From the NCBI RefSeq assembly GCF_018223745.1, contig NZ_CP073653.1:5134001-5198000 (forward strand): a stretch of DNA of 64,000 nucleotides, in the 5' to 3' direction. Numbering within the stretch: position 1 is the stretch's first letter; each line of letters begins with the position of its first letter. Origin of the DNA: Clostridium beijerinckii (GTDB lineage: Bacteria > Bacillota > Clostridia > Clostridiales > Clostridiaceae). Below, piece by piece: positions 27,689 through 38,523 of this stretch. Below the pieces are notes generated by a model that searched no databases, was not told the origin of the DNA, and saw only the letters and a program-made list of their open reading frames with translations. Both the position numbers and the translations under genes were made by a program.

Positions 27689-29551
27689 TTACTCCTTATC
27701 TGCATTTTCTGCAGCCACTTCATCTTCGTTTTTATAATGATATGTTGGAACTATCTTTTGCATTTGATGCTTAATCTCTGATATATCGCTAAGCTCCAAT
27801 AACTTTTGTAATTGCTCCAGCTTAATTGTTAAGCTATTCATATCTTCAAATGTTGGTTTACCTACATATATTTTATTGTGAACCGTATTTTCTAATCCTT
27901 CTTCACTCATTAAAAGTTCTTCGTATAGCTTTTCTCCTGGTCTAAGACCTGTAACTACAATTTTTATATCTCTATTGGGTTCAAGCCCTGAAAGCCTTAT
28001 TAAATCACATGCCAAGTCATAAATTTTAACTGGTTTTCCCATATCTAATACAAAAACTTCTCCACCTCTTGCAAAAGCACCGGCTTGAAGCACTAACTGC
28101 GCAGCTTCTGGAATTAGCATAAAGTATCTAATAATCTTTTTATGAGTTACAGTTACAGGGCCACCATTAGCAATTTGTCTTTTGAATAATGGTATTACTG
28201 ATCCATTACTTCCAAGCACATTTCCAAATCTAACCGCAACAAATTCTGTCCTAGACTGCTTATCCATGGCTTGAATGATCATTTCACATAATCTTTTTGT
28301 TGCTCCCATAATATTAGTTGGGTTAACAGCTTTATCTGTTGAAATCATAACGAATCTTTCTACGTTAGCCTCACTTGCTTCTAATGCTAAATTCAAAGTT
28401 CCAAAAACATTGTTTTTTATAGCCTCTTTAGGACTATCTTCCATTAAAGGCACATGCTTATGTGCTGCTGCATGGAATACCACATTCACTCTATATTTTG
28501 TAAATATTTCATGAAGTCTCTTTCTATCCCTAACTGAACCTATTAATACAGTAAGATTCATGTCTGGAAACTCTTCTCTAAGTTCATTTTGTATATCATA
28601 TACATTGTTTTCATAAATATCAAATATTATAAGTCTTTTAGGATTATATACAGAAATTTGTCTGCAAAGTTCCGAACCTATTGATCCTCCCCCTCCAGTT
28701 ACTAATATAGTCTTTCCTTCTATATAATCTGAAATCCCTTTATTATCAAGTTGAATAGGATCTCTTCCAAGCAAATCTTCTAAATCAACATCTTTTATTC
28801 TACTAACTGTAGCGTCTCCACTTAGTATTTCGTACATTCCAGGTATTATTTGAAGTTTACAATTTGTATTCTTACAAATTTCAATTATTTCTGCCTTATT
28901 TTTCGCATCAAGAGATGGAATCGCAATTAATATTAAATCTATTTCCTGATCTCCAACTATATAAGGTATATCGTATCTGTTTCCTTCTATTTTTACACCT
29001 GATATTCTTTTTCCAAGCTTACTTTTATCATCATCTATAAGAACTATCGGATTATACTTTAGTTCTCTTCTTGCCATCATTTCATTAATAAGCATAGTTC
29101 CAGCCGAGCCAGCCCCGACTATCATTACTCTTCTTTGGTCTGATGAGTATTTAAATGGTATGTACAAAAGAGTTCTTCTATATACCCTATACAATATTCT
29201 ATATCCTAATACAAAGAAAATACTTAAAAGTATTCCGACAACCGAAACATTTAACGGAATTGTATTACCTAGAATTCTAGTATACCCTATTGATATTATT
29301 CCTGCTAAAATATTTCCACCAACACCTAACAAAAACTCGTCAGTACCAGTTAAATGCCATAGACTTTCATACATTTTAAACAAGTAAAAACATACTAAAT
29401 AAATTAAACTTAACGCTATACAATCATGAGTGTATATTTTCGCAATTAATGTAAAATCTCCACTATTGGTTATATTTATTGAGAAAAGATATGCCATATT
29501 AACCATAAACATATCGATTATCATAACTATAAAAGTCTTCCAATTCTTCAC
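27689..29551 (-). CDS. CapD/FlaA1-type nucleoside-diphosphate-sugar dehydratase
   Basis: The 620-residue protein has four N-terminal membrane segments (about 1-110), a first Rossmann-like domain (VMIVGAGSAGTMLINEMM), and a second extended-SDR catalytic domain with TGGGGSIGSELCRQ. The long-form 4,6-dehydratase signature STDKAVNPTNIMGATKR and the late GLRPGEKLYEELL follow. Relatives (PglF, CapD, WbpM) convert UDP-GlcNAc to a UDP-4-keto-6-deoxy sugar. It should supply a deoxy or amino-deoxy sugar for the polymer. The start codon is GTG behind AGGAGGGGAAG. It overlaps functionally with the ligase/polymerase gene 2 bases downstream. Confidence 0.94.
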   Translation of the reverse strand: MKNWKTFIVMIIDMFMVNMAYLFSINITNSGDFTLIAKIYTHDCIALSLIYLVCFYLFKMYESLWHLTGTDEFLLGVGGNILAGIISIGYTRILGNTIPLNVSVVGILLSIFFVLGYRILYRVYRRTLLYIPFKYSSDQRRVMIVGAGSAGTMLINEMMARRELKYNPIVLIDDDKSKLGKRISGVKIEGNRYDIPYIVGDQEIDLILIAIPSLDAKNKAEIIEICKNTNCKLQIIPGMYEILSGDATVSRIKDVDLEDLLGRDPIQLDNKGISDYIEGKTILVTGGGGSIGSELCRQISVYNPKRLIIFDIYENNVYDIQNELREEFPDMNLTVLIGSVRDRKRLHEIFTKYRVNVVFHAAAHKHVPLMEDSPKEAIKNNVFGTLNLALEASEANVERFVMISTDKAVNPTNIMGATKRLCEMIIQAMDKQSRTEFVAVRFGNVLGSNGSVIPLFKRQIANGGPVTVTHKKIIRYFMLIPEAAQLVLQAGAFARGGEVFVLDMGKPVKIYDLACDLIRLSGLEPNRDIKIVVTGLRPGEKLYEELLMSEEGLENTVHNKIYVGKPTFEDMNSLTIKLEQLQKLLELSDISEIKHQMQKIVPTYHYKNEDEVAAENADKE

Positions 29552-29605
29552 TATACTTCCCCTCCTACTTCAGAGATTCTCACTAAAATGTCCTAATTTA
29601 AACTA

Positions 29606-30589
29606 TTATCTTACTTTATCTAAAACTTTTATTAATAATTTAGGACAAGACAGCATTCCCTTACATTGAATAGAATATCTAATATTATTCTTATCCAACT
29701 TTTGCATTTTATAATTCTTTAAATATTTTCTTACATCCTCTTTATTTAAAAACTTAAAAAGTTCCTCATGGAAATTTGAATCCTTACCTAATACCGAAAA
29801 AACATGTGATATTGAATAAGGTATTTTAAATTCAACTAAAAAACTTTTTATCTTATTTAGGCTTTCATCATCTTTTATATCATTTAATAGGTCAATATAT
29901 GAATAATAGCAATCCAAATGCTTCAATGATACATTTTGAGTCACAGAATTTCCCCATATAACATAAAAAGCCAATACTTCATTTACGCTTATAACTTTTT
30001 TTGCATATAACAATGCCTTTACAACAAAGACCATATCTTCTCCATATTTTCTTTTAGTATCAAATAAAAGATTATTATCTTGTATAATGGAAGATTTATA
30101 TATAGCACTTCTCATTCCTATTGTTATATCATCTTTTAACTGCATAAGAGCAGCTTCTTTTCCGCTAATGAACTCATTTAAATAGTTAGTTCTATTTTGA
30201 ACTAGCACATTTCCTTTAGCGTCAACCTCACTATAATCACAAAAAACTATCTCACATTTACTTTCTTCGGCTTTTTCATACATACGCTCAACAAATTTAT
30301 GATCAATATAATCATCTGAATCTAAAAAAGTTATATACTCTCCACTAGCTTCTTTTATTCCTCTGTTTCTTGCCGCACTAACACCCGAATTTTTTTGAGT
30401 TATGATTTTATAATTTATACTTGAATTTTCAAGTAATCCTCTTGCTATATCGATACTTTTATCCTTTGATCCATCATCTATAAGTAAAAGTTCAAAATCT
30501 TTGCAAGTTTGATTCATAACAGATTTAATACTTCTTTCAATACATTCTTCTACATTATAAACAGGAGTAATGATAGATACTTTTACCAA
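29606..30589 (-). CDS. GT2-family glycosyltransferase
   Basis: The 327-residue protein has the GT-A N-terminal domain of family 2: VSIITPVYNVEECIERSI, LLIDDGSKDKS, ARNRGIKEASGEYITFLDSDDYID with the metal-binding DxD, and a KYGEDMVF stretch that usually holds the catalytic base region. No membrane segment is present. The start codon is TTG, with AAAGGAGC about ten bases ahead. It is upstream of and collinear with the capD-like gene (54-base gap), probably one operon. The sugar is not predictable. Confidence 0.92.
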   Translation of the reverse strand: MVKVSIITPVYNVEECIERSIKSVMNQTCKDFELLLIDDGSKDKSIDIARGLLENSSINYKIITQKNSGVSAARNRGIKEASGEYITFLDSDDYIDHKFVERMYEKAEESKCEIVFCDYSEVDAKGNVLVQNRTNYLNEFISGKEAALMQLKDDITIGMRSAIYKSSIIQDNNLLFDTKRKYGEDMVFVVKALLYAKKVISVNEVLAFYVIWGNSVTQNVSLKHLDCYYSYIDLLNDIKDDESLNKIKSFLVEFKIPYSISHVFSVLGKDSNFHEELFKFLNKEDVRKYLKNYKMQKLDKNNIRYSIQCKGMLSCPKLLIKVLDKVR

Positions 30590-30694
30590 AACTATTCGCT
30601 CCTTTTATTTAATTATATTCAGAAAACAATAAGTCAGCATACTGGCCTATTTAATGCCATAACTTACTATAATATTGGGCTAATAGACATTATG

Positions 30695-30732
30695 AACATA
30701 TATATTCTTTTGTTTTAAAGAATATATATGTT
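30695..30732. repeat. perfect hairpin of unknown role
   Basis: AACATATATATTCTTT (30695-30710) pairs perfectly with 30717-30732 around a 6-base loop. It is between the GT2 gene and licD, 390 bases from licD's stop codon, with no strong T-tract immediately following. It may end a readthrough transcript from licD. Confidence 0.5.
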
Positions 30733-30775
30733 AAAATTATCATTTTTTACATCAATTGTGGATATCCCAATAACA

Positions 30776-30867
30776 AACTATACTTAGCCCATGAAATATA
30801 TTCCAACCAGAAACTGGAGCAAAAGTATATTATTCATTTCGGTGAGGTATACGCATAAGTATAGATT
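30776..30867. repeat. short member of the long-palindrome element family
   Basis: CTATACTTA (30778-30786) pairs with TAAGTATAG (30856-30864). Inside are ACCAGAAA at about 30805-30812 and TTTCGGTGAG at 30837-30846. The same two motifs occupy corresponding places in the outer arms of the large element at 61236-61484. It appears to be a version of that element with the central arms missing. Confidence 0.6.
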
Positions 30868-31121
30868 ATAGTTGATTTATCTATAAATTTAAAAAATATA
30901 AAATCACTTTTATATTTAAATACTGTACCGTCAAATAACTTTAAACTTTTCAACACTACTTGAATTATACTAGTATTGATGCCCATATGCAATATTAAGC
31001 CATTTTCTTAAGTAAATTTTCATTTTCATTCATTATAGCTAAGTAAAAATACTCTCATTTAGAGAAATAGTTTTACTACTATAAATAAATCTACATTCTT
31101 TTATAATTAAAACGAACATGC

Positions 31122-31970
31122 CTATTGGGCATTTTTTAACTTTTTGATTATTCTGGCATGCCATACTCTGTCTTCTTCTTTCGGAAGTGTCATATAATCG
31201 CCATACAATTGTGTTAAAACAGCATCATAATTCTTAGGCGCATTAAAATAATCTCCTTCGAATTCAACTTTTATCAAATCAAAAAAGTCCTCTTTTTTAT
31301 ATATGTACTGACTCCATACTGTATCCAATCCATATCCCATATATTCTGAATTTCTATCATTCCATTTAACTAAAAAGTCAAATAATTTCTGTCTTCTTTT
31401 TGTTGTAAAAATACTTGATACAATATTATAAATAAAATATGTAATTTTATTTTTTAATGTAAGCTTTTCAGGTTTTTCTCTAATTCTTATGAAACTTCTT
31501 AATACAAAATTGCTTATTTTTCTTTGAATATTGTATACCCATCTTTTTTTAGGAAGACTATCATAAGGTATAATATCTATAAATAAACCATTATGCATCT
31601 TTTCATTTTCTGCAATCTTATCTTCAATAAAAAGTGTATTATTATATCTTATTTTGCATGGAACTTGATAGATATCATAATTAGGATCATTTTCATGAGT
31701 CTGCAAAAATAAATGATCAGGTAGTTCATTCTTAACTACACTTAAAAATTTATTATAATCTTCTCTAAGCATTCCAATGTCAATATCGTCATCCCATGGT
31801 ATAAATCCTTTATGTCTAACCGCTCCTATAAGCGTTCCAGCATCTAGAAAATATCTAATATTATGCTTGTCACAAATTTTTTTTACATCTTTTAAAATGC
31901 TTGCCATTATTAACTGAGCATCTCTTAGCTGTAAGTCTTCATAATTTGAATAATTAGTATTATTGTTCAT
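31122..31970 (-). CDS. LicD-family phosphotransferase
   Basis: The 282-residue protein has the LicD/FKRP nucleotidyltransferase-like core YFLDAGTLIGAVRHKGFIPW followed by DDDIDIGM, which binds metal. A C-terminal region has KVEFEGDYFNAPKNYDAVLTQLYGDYM. LicD proteins transfer phosphocholine or similar groups from CDP-choline to surface glycans. It is cytoplasmic, with no membrane segment. The gene is monocistronic with AAAGGAGAAAAAG before ATG. The presence of several choline-binding-type repeat proteins nearby fits phosphocholine decoration. No choline kinase or licC cytidylyltransferase is in the window. Confidence 0.92.
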   Translation of the reverse strand: MNNNTNYSNYEDLQLRDAQLIMASILKDVKKICDKHNIRYFLDAGTLIGAVRHKGFIPWDDDIDIGMLREDYNKFLSVVKNELPDHLFLQTHENDPNYDIYQVPCKIRYNNTLFIEDKIAENEKMHNGLFIDIIPYDSLPKKRWVYNIQRKISNFVLRSFIRIREKPEKLTLKNKITYFIYNIVSSIFTTKRRQKLFDFLVKWNDRNSEYMGYGLDTVWSQYIYKKEDFFDLIKVEFEGDYFNAPKNYDAVLTQLYGDYMTLPKEEDRVWHARIIKKLKNAQ

Positions 31971-32181
31971 CTTTTTCTCCTTTAATACATATCTACCTTT
32001 TATTATATCAATGTAGTCATAAAACTCAATAATACATATTAAATATTGACTTTTAATTTTCTATTACAATACCTTCTACAGATTATTAATTCTAAATTAT
32101 GCCTTAATATGTTATAATTTATTACAGCTTAACCATCTATAGAGCAAATTTTAACCTGAGTAAAAGATTGGAGAATATATT

Positions 32182-33150
32182 ATGGAAAATACTAAAGATT
32201 TAATTAGTGTTATTGTGCCTGTTTATAATGTTGAGAAATATTTACCTCAATGTATAGATAGCATTTTAAATCAAACTGAAAAAAATCTTGAAATTATTTT
32301 AGTTGATGATGGTTCATTGGATAATTCCGGAAAGATATGTGATGAATTCTCTAAAAAGGATGATAGAATAATTGTTATACATAAGAAAAATAATGGTCTA
32401 AGTTCTGCCAGAAATGCTGGCCTTGATATAGCTAGAGGAAATTATATTGGTTTCGTAGACAGCGATGACTGGTTAGATAAAACTATGTATGAAGTTTTGT
32501 TAAAATTGCTAAAGGAAAATAATTCTGATATTTCATGTTGCGATTTTTTTAAAACAGCTAATAGCGATGACTCAATACCTCATATAGATGATGAGATTAT
32601 TAATTCTTACAATAATATGGAAAGCCTAAATAACTTCTATAATGGCTTATATACTCAAACAGTAGTAGCTTGGAATAAGCTCTACAAACGAGAACTCTTT
32701 AAAGATATTTTTTATCCTGTAGGCAAAATCCATGAAGATGAAGGCACTACATATAAATTATATTATAAAGCTAATAAGATCACTTATACTAATAGGCCTT
32801 TATACTACTATAGGATCACTCCTAACAGTATAACTACAAGTAAGTTTAATAAAAAAAGGTTAGATATAATAGATGTTTACGATGAAAAAGTTAAGTTCAT
32901 TAAAAATATAAATAATGAAGAAATCTATTCAAAAACATTAAAATGGTATTTATTTAAGCTTATAAATTGTTATTTTGAATGTTCTAATAATATTGAAAAT
33001 AATACTGAATATTTAACCTTGATTAACCATAAGGTATCAGAAACATATAAATCTTATATTCAAAGCAATAAAAAACAGCTTCACTGGATAATTTTATTTT
33101 CTATATTTAAAATCAATCCTAAATTATATAAAAAGCTATTGAGAAGTTAA
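32182..33150 (+). CDS. GT2-family glycosyltransferase
   Basis: The 322-residue protein starts SVIVPVYNVEKYLPQCID and has IILVDDGSLDNSGKICDE, ARNAGLDIARGNYIGFVDSDDWLD (DxD metal site) and KIHEDEGTTYKLYYKA. All are typical of GT-A family 2 enzymes of surface-polysaccharide clusters. No membrane segment is present. It is divergent from licD, sharing a 211-base promoter region. The start has GGAGAATATATT upstream. Product linkage is unknown. Confidence 0.92.
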   Translation: MENTKDLISVIVPVYNVEKYLPQCIDSILNQTEKNLEIILVDDGSLDNSGKICDEFSKKDDRIIVIHKKNNGLSSARNAGLDIARGNYIGFVDSDDWLDKTMYEVLLKLLKENNSDISCCDFFKTANSDDSIPHIDDEIINSYNNMESLNNFYNGLYTQTVVAWNKLYKRELFKDIFYPVGKIHEDEGTTYKLYYKANKITYTNRPLYYYRITPNSITTSKFNKKRLDIIDVYDEKVKFIKNINNEEIYSKTLKWYLFKLINCYFECSNNIENNTEYLTLINHKVSETYKSYIQSNKKQLHWIILFSIFKINPKLYKKLLRS

Positions 33151-33205
33151 AAGATAACAATATAATTATGTTATTCATATTTTGTTTTGTTCAATGATTA
33201 TTAAA

Positions 33206-33341
33206 GAAAATAACAAGTCTAAAATGCCTTGTGTATTTTGCGTCATACACGGAAAGATATCTATCTCATAGAGAACTATTAGCTTAGTTTCCGTACTAAA
33301 CATAATGCAAAATCCACTAACATATTGACTTGTTATTTTTC
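33206..33341. repeat. long imperfect palindrome in intergenic region
   Basis: GAAAATAACAAGTC (33206-33219) pairs with 33327-33341 (one bulge). Inner segments GTATTTTGCGTCAT and ACGGAAA (to 33255) pair with TTTCCGT and ATGCAAAAT on the right (from 33288). The whole is about 136 bases with a 32-base central loop. It fills most of the gap between the GT2 gene and the metallo-beta-lactamase-fold gene. It is similar in design to the elements at 49.5 and 61.3 kb, but I could not align it to them securely. Confidence 0.6.
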
Positions 33342-33465
33342 TATTACCTTTAAAAATTTTTTCTTAATTTTACATAATGCGGAATAAATCCCGAGACTTG
33401 GCTTAAAATTTGCTTGATTATGTGCTATAATATTTTGTATTGAATTTAAGGAGTGTTAAAAGATA

Positions 33466-35331
<1,866 letters not shown>

Positions 35332-35351
35332 TATTAACTCAAATTTTAAAA

Positions 35352-35389
35352 AAGCTCATCATTTGTATTTTTTTACAAATGATAAGCTT
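35352..35389. terminator. bidirectional terminator after MBL-fold gene
   Basis: AAGCTCATCATTTGTA (35352-35367) pairs with 35374-35389 with one mismatch around a T6 loop. It lies between the convergent MBL-fold gene and the PTS IIC gene. Confidence 0.8.
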
Positions 35390-35449
35390 AAATTCTAATT
35401 ACCTAAAGTTTTAATCTTTCCTTGTCATAATAATATTATTTAATAATTC

Positions 35450-36778
35450 TTATGCCTGAATATTATCACCATGTTGAGCTGCCAATTCATTTTTTAGGTT
35501 TATACTATCTTGTCTCTTAAAGAATGGAAGGTAAACGAAGAATGACATTGCTAATACTAATAACTGTAATATTGCTGTTCTAACTCCACCTGTCAAAAGT
35601 CCTGATATTGGTGCCGGAGTTGTCCATGGAACCATTACCCCTCCAAATGGTGGAACTATTCCTGTTGCTATTGCAAAATAAAGTATTGTGCCTGATAGCA
35701 TTGGAGTAATTATAAATGGAATTGCCATAAATGGATTCATTACTATTGGTGTTCCAAATGTAATTGGTTCATTTATATTAAATATTCCTGGTACTATTGC
35801 GAGTTTTCCTAATTGTTTGCATTGTGCCGATTTTGCAAAAAATAACATACATATTACTAAACCTATTGTCATACCAGATCCTGTTACTGTCATAAATTGA
35901 TCAAGAAATTGCTGTGTTACTATATGAGCTCCATTTGCTATTGTTAATTCTTTTCCACTTGTAACTATAGCTGCATTATCTAAGGTATTTGATTGTAATA
36001 TTCCTGACATTACACCGCTTACTATTGTTGCTCCATGAACACCAAACCACCATAAGAATGGAATTAAAAATCCCATGACTAAAACTCCACCTAATGAGTC
36101 TGTCATACCTTGTAATGGTGTTTGAAGTACTTTATATATCCATTCAATAAATGTTGTTTGTAATCCCCATTTAAATATCATATAAACTATTGTTGCTCCA
36201 AGCACTATAACTGCTGCTGGTATTAATGCTGCAAACGAATTCACAACTCCCTGTGGTACGCCATCAGGCATCTTTATTGTAATCTTATTTGCCATAAACC
36301 ATGAATAAACCGCTCCAACTATTAATCCTATTATAATTGCTGTAACCATTCCCTTTCCACCACACCATGCTGTTGGTATGACATCACCTACTGTTTCTCC
36401 ACTTTTAGTAGTTACTGAAGAGCTAGTTGTTAATATAAATACTACAAATGATATTATTCCTGCTGATAAAGGTTCATGACCTTCATTTTTAGCATAAGTG
36501 TATGCTATTCCTATTGTTGCAACAAGTGCTATCATGTTAAAAGTTGCCCCATTTGCTTTAAACAGCGGGTCAGTCCATCCTGCACCTAATGTAACATTTA
36601 GCCAATCATTTAACGGTTGGTATGGCAATTGCGCTAGCAATAAAAATACCGATCCTACCAAAGTTAATGGTAAAGTGAATAAAATACCGTCTTTTAATGC
36701 AACAACTCCCTTTAAACCAACAAACTTCATAACTATTGGCAATACTTTTTCGTTTAAAGTTGTCCCAGATGATGACAT
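35450..36778 (-). CDS. PTS lactose/cellobiose-type EIIC (system 1)
   Basis: The 442-residue membrane permease has about ten hydrophobic segments. It carries the EIIC Lac/Cel family marks: LNEKVLPIVMKF at the start, IPFLWWFGVHGATIVSGVMSG, and FNINEPITFGTPIVMNPFMAIPF, which includes the NEP substrate loop. It imports and, with IIB and IIA, phosphorylates a beta-glucoside or related disaccharide. It is the last gene of a IIA-IIB-IIC operon and is paralogous to the IIC at 38524. TAAGGAGG precedes ATG. The substrate is probably cellobiose or another beta-glucoside, given the GH1 gene nearby. Confidence 0.95.
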   Translation of the reverse strand: MSSSGTTLNEKVLPIVMKFVGLKGVVALKDGILFTLPLTLVGSVFLLLAQLPYQPLNDWLNVTLGAGWTDPLFKANGATFNMIALVATIGIAYTYAKNEGHEPLSAGIISFVVFILTTSSSVTTKSGETVGDVIPTAWCGGKGMVTAIIIGLIVGAVYSWFMANKITIKMPDGVPQGVVNSFAALIPAAVIVLGATIVYMIFKWGLQTTFIEWIYKVLQTPLQGMTDSLGGVLVMGFLIPFLWWFGVHGATIVSGVMSGILQSNTLDNAAIVTSGKELTIANGAHIVTQQFLDQFMTVTGSGMTIGLVICMLFFAKSAQCKQLGKLAIVPGIFNINEPITFGTPIVMNPFMAIPFIITPMLSGTILYFAIATGIVPPFGGVMVPWTTPAPISGLLTGGVRTAILQLLVLAMSFFVYLPFFKRQDSINLKNELAAQHGDNIQA

Positions 36779-36865
36779 AATAATTCCTCCTTAAAAATTA
36801 ATAAATATAAATTAACACGGTCTATTAGATAATTTATAAAAAATGATATTGTAAAAACTTTTTAA

Positions 36866-37174
36866 CTATTTTCCTGCTAGCTTTAAGGCAAAGTCTAAAA
36901 CTTTTTGCCCATTCATCATTCCATAGTCAACCATTGGTATAACATCCACAGGTATTCCTTTAGGTTCGCATATCCTTTTTGCTTTGTTTAATGTATATCC
37001 AACTTGCGGACCCAATAATGCAACATCAACTCCCTCTATATTTTTATCCATTTGACTTTCTGGAAAAGCTTCAATATCTACATCTATCCCCTTATTCTTA
37101 GCTGCCTCCTTCATTTTGTTTACTAAAAGACTTGTTGACATTCCTGCTGCACAAAATAATCTAATTATTACCAT
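36866..37174 (-). CDS. PTS lactose/cellobiose-type EIIB (system 1)
   Basis: The 102-residue protein has the phosphocysteine loop at its N-terminus, IIRLFCAAGMSTSLLVNKM with Cys8, and ends with the usual VDYGMMNGQKVLDFAL segment. It accepts phosphate from EIIA and passes it to the incoming sugar at EIIC. It is the middle gene of the operon, with CAGGAGG before ATG. It is about as long as other CelA-type IIB proteins. Confidence 0.95.
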   Translation of the reverse strand: MVIIRLFCAAGMSTSLLVNKMKEAAKNKGIDVDIEAFPESQMDKNIEGVDVALLGPQVGYTLNKAKRICEPKGIPVDVIPMVDYGMMNGQKVLDFALKLAGK

Positions 37175-37254
37175 GGTTCATTCCTCCTGAAATATAAATT
37201 TATTTATATAAACTTTGAATAAATGTACTTATGAAATTTTAATCTCTTTATTAA

Positions 37255-37575
37255 TTATTTAACTAATGTATTTACCACTTTTCTTAGTTCCATTATCTGT
37301 TCAATTAAGTTTTTCTCTGTTATTGCTGTCATTAGATGATCTTGTGCATGCACAAACAAAACTGACATGTCAATCTTTTCACCATTTGCTTCTTTATGAA
37401 GGAACATTGTTTGCCCATCATGTGCTTTTGCTAATGCATCATTTGCTAATTGCATTTCCTTATCAGCTTCTTCGTATTTTCCTTCATTTACATTGTTAAG
37501 TGCCATATACGCATGATTTTTACAATCTCCAGCGTTTATTATAATGTTCATGATTGCCATTTCTAACTCTTCCAC
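37255..37575 (-). CDS. PTS lactose/cellobiose-type EIIA (system 1)
   Basis: The start is best placed at the GTG at 37575. GGGGGAG lies six bases before it, and the resulting 106 residues match the paralogue at 40610 in length and N-terminus (xxxLEMAIMNIII). The protein is the all-helical IIA of the Lac family, with the phospho-His in LFVHAQDHLMT (His76). It is the first gene of the operon and lies about 57 bases downstream of a sigma-54 promoter. Confidence 0.94.
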   Translation of the reverse strand: MEELEMAIMNIIINAGDCKNHAYMALNNVNEGKYEEADKEMQLANDALAKAHDGQTMFLHKEANGEKIDMSVLFVHAQDHLMTAITEKNLIEQIMELRKVVNTLVK

Positions 37576-37631
37576 TCTACACTCCCCCATTCAATGTCTT
37601 TTAGAATATTTTTCCTTTTATCCTATTGCAT

Positions 37632-37647
37632 AGCATAAATTGTGCCA
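37632..37647 (-). promoter_or_regulatory. sigma-54 (-24/-12) promoter of PTS operon 1
   Basis: Minus-strand sequence TGGCACAATTTATGCT matches the consensus TGGCAC-N5-TTGCW at all but one position. It is preceded by AGTGTT, as at the second PTS operon. Sigma-54 dependence agrees with the LevR/CelR-type activator at 41484. Confidence 0.85.
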
Positions 37648-37723
37648 AACACTATTCTGCTTTTTAGTAGACATTATTTTAAACATATTAATATTATCTA
37701 TATTAATCTTAACCCTAGATTTT

Positions 37724-37737
37724 TAAAAACGTTTACA
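37724..37737. promoter_or_regulatory. candidate cre (CcpA) site upstream of PTS operon 1
   Basis: Minus strand TGTAAACGTTTTTA differs from the cre consensus TGWAANCGNTNWCA at one position. It lies between the sigma-54 promoter and the upstream activator site. Carbon-catabolite control would be expected for a beta-glucoside PTS. Confidence 0.4.
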
Positions 37738-37879
37738 GGAAATTTTATGCATTCAAATTATGATTAACATTTTATATGTTTACTTAATATAATCAATATC
37801 TAATATAAGAGTTTGATTATTCTTATTAGAGTTTTGGTAATATTGTCCAGTGTTTAGATGAAAGTATATAATTGTGATT

Positions 37880-37893
37880 AGTGTTTGAACACT
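37880..37893. promoter_or_regulatory. candidate upstream activator site for the sigma-54 activator
   Basis: AGTGTT-TG-AACACT is a dyad about 233 bases upstream of the sigma-54 promoter of operon 1. AGTGTTT half-sites recur at 37849 and in the 41.27-41.35 kb region beside operon 2. This spacing is typical of enhancer sites for sigma-54 activators. Confidence 0.6.
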
Positions 37894-38053
37894 TCCAAGA
37901 ACTGTTTAATCACTAAATTTATTTTAATTATCAAAAAATAATTTCACCAACTCGAAATTAAGCAAATTATATAGAACTAATAAAAAGCATCTTCTTAACT
38001 ATAAGAAAATGCTTTTTATCTACAATATAAATAATTAAACTATATCTAATTTT

Positions 38054-38278
38054 TTATTGTACACTAACTCCAAAATATAATACTTTTCCAAGTTCAGTAT
38101 CTTTTATTGATTGTTTTGCAATTGCAGCCGCATTTTGTTGATCACTAAGGATACACTCAAAAAGTATTTTAATCCCTTCCTTTTTAACAAATTTAAATAC
38201 TTTTTCATTCTCAACTTCAATATTTTCTACTATATTTATTATATCATCTTGTCTTAATGCACAGTTTATTAATATCAT
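38054..38278 (-). CDS. hypothetical protein (74 aa) between two PTS operons
   Basis: The 74-residue protein (MILINCALRQDDII..., ending GKVLYFGVSVQ) has GAGGTAG before ATG, a mixed alpha/beta pattern and no membrane segment or signal peptide. I do not recognise the family. It lies downstream of the second PTS IIC gene on the same strand, with a structured inverted repeat in between. It may be a small accessory or regulatory protein of the PTS locus. Coding is supported by the ribosome site and codon use like its neighbours. Confidence 0.65.
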   Translation of the reverse strand: MILINCALRQDDIINIVENIEVENEKVFKFVKKEGIKILFECILSDQQNAAAIAKQSIKDTELGKVLYFGVSVQ

Positions 38279-38394
38279 TTTTCTACCTCACTTCTAATTA
38301 ATCTTTTGAAAAAACAAATAATTTTATCTTAATTTAATTTTATAATTTGACTATTAACATATTATATATTTTATTTTTCAGAATTATACTGAGT

Positions 38395-38478
38395 AAACTC
38401 TAACATTTTAATTATTTTCTCATTGTGTTTCTGTTGCTGCAGAAATCATAATTTTAATAATTAAAAATGTTAGAGTTT
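38395..38478. repeat. structured inverted repeat between PTS IIC and the 74-aa gene
   Basis: AAACTCTAACATTTTAATTATT (split here as two arms from 38395) pairs with 38456-38478 with one bulge. Inside the loop a second perfect hairpin, TTTCTG-TTGCTG-CAGAAA (38428-38445), is stacked. The plus strand ends in TTTTTAAATTTATTTT. On the minus strand, the direction of the flanking genes, the tail is weak. It may be a terminator, attenuator or mRNA-stabilising element. Confidence 0.6.
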
Positions 38479-38523
38479 TTAAATTTATTTTAAATTGTTA
38501 ATAATAGGGCTAATTAATTGTAT

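Noticed and set aside
29160..29387. Plus-strand ORFs inside the capD-like gene
   Set aside because: They are frame shadows of a gene with full family motifs; no ribosome sites.
38054..38278. The 74-residue protein as a PTS IIB or HPr domain
   Set aside because: It lacks the Cys loop or the phospho-His motif of these domains; left as hypothetical.
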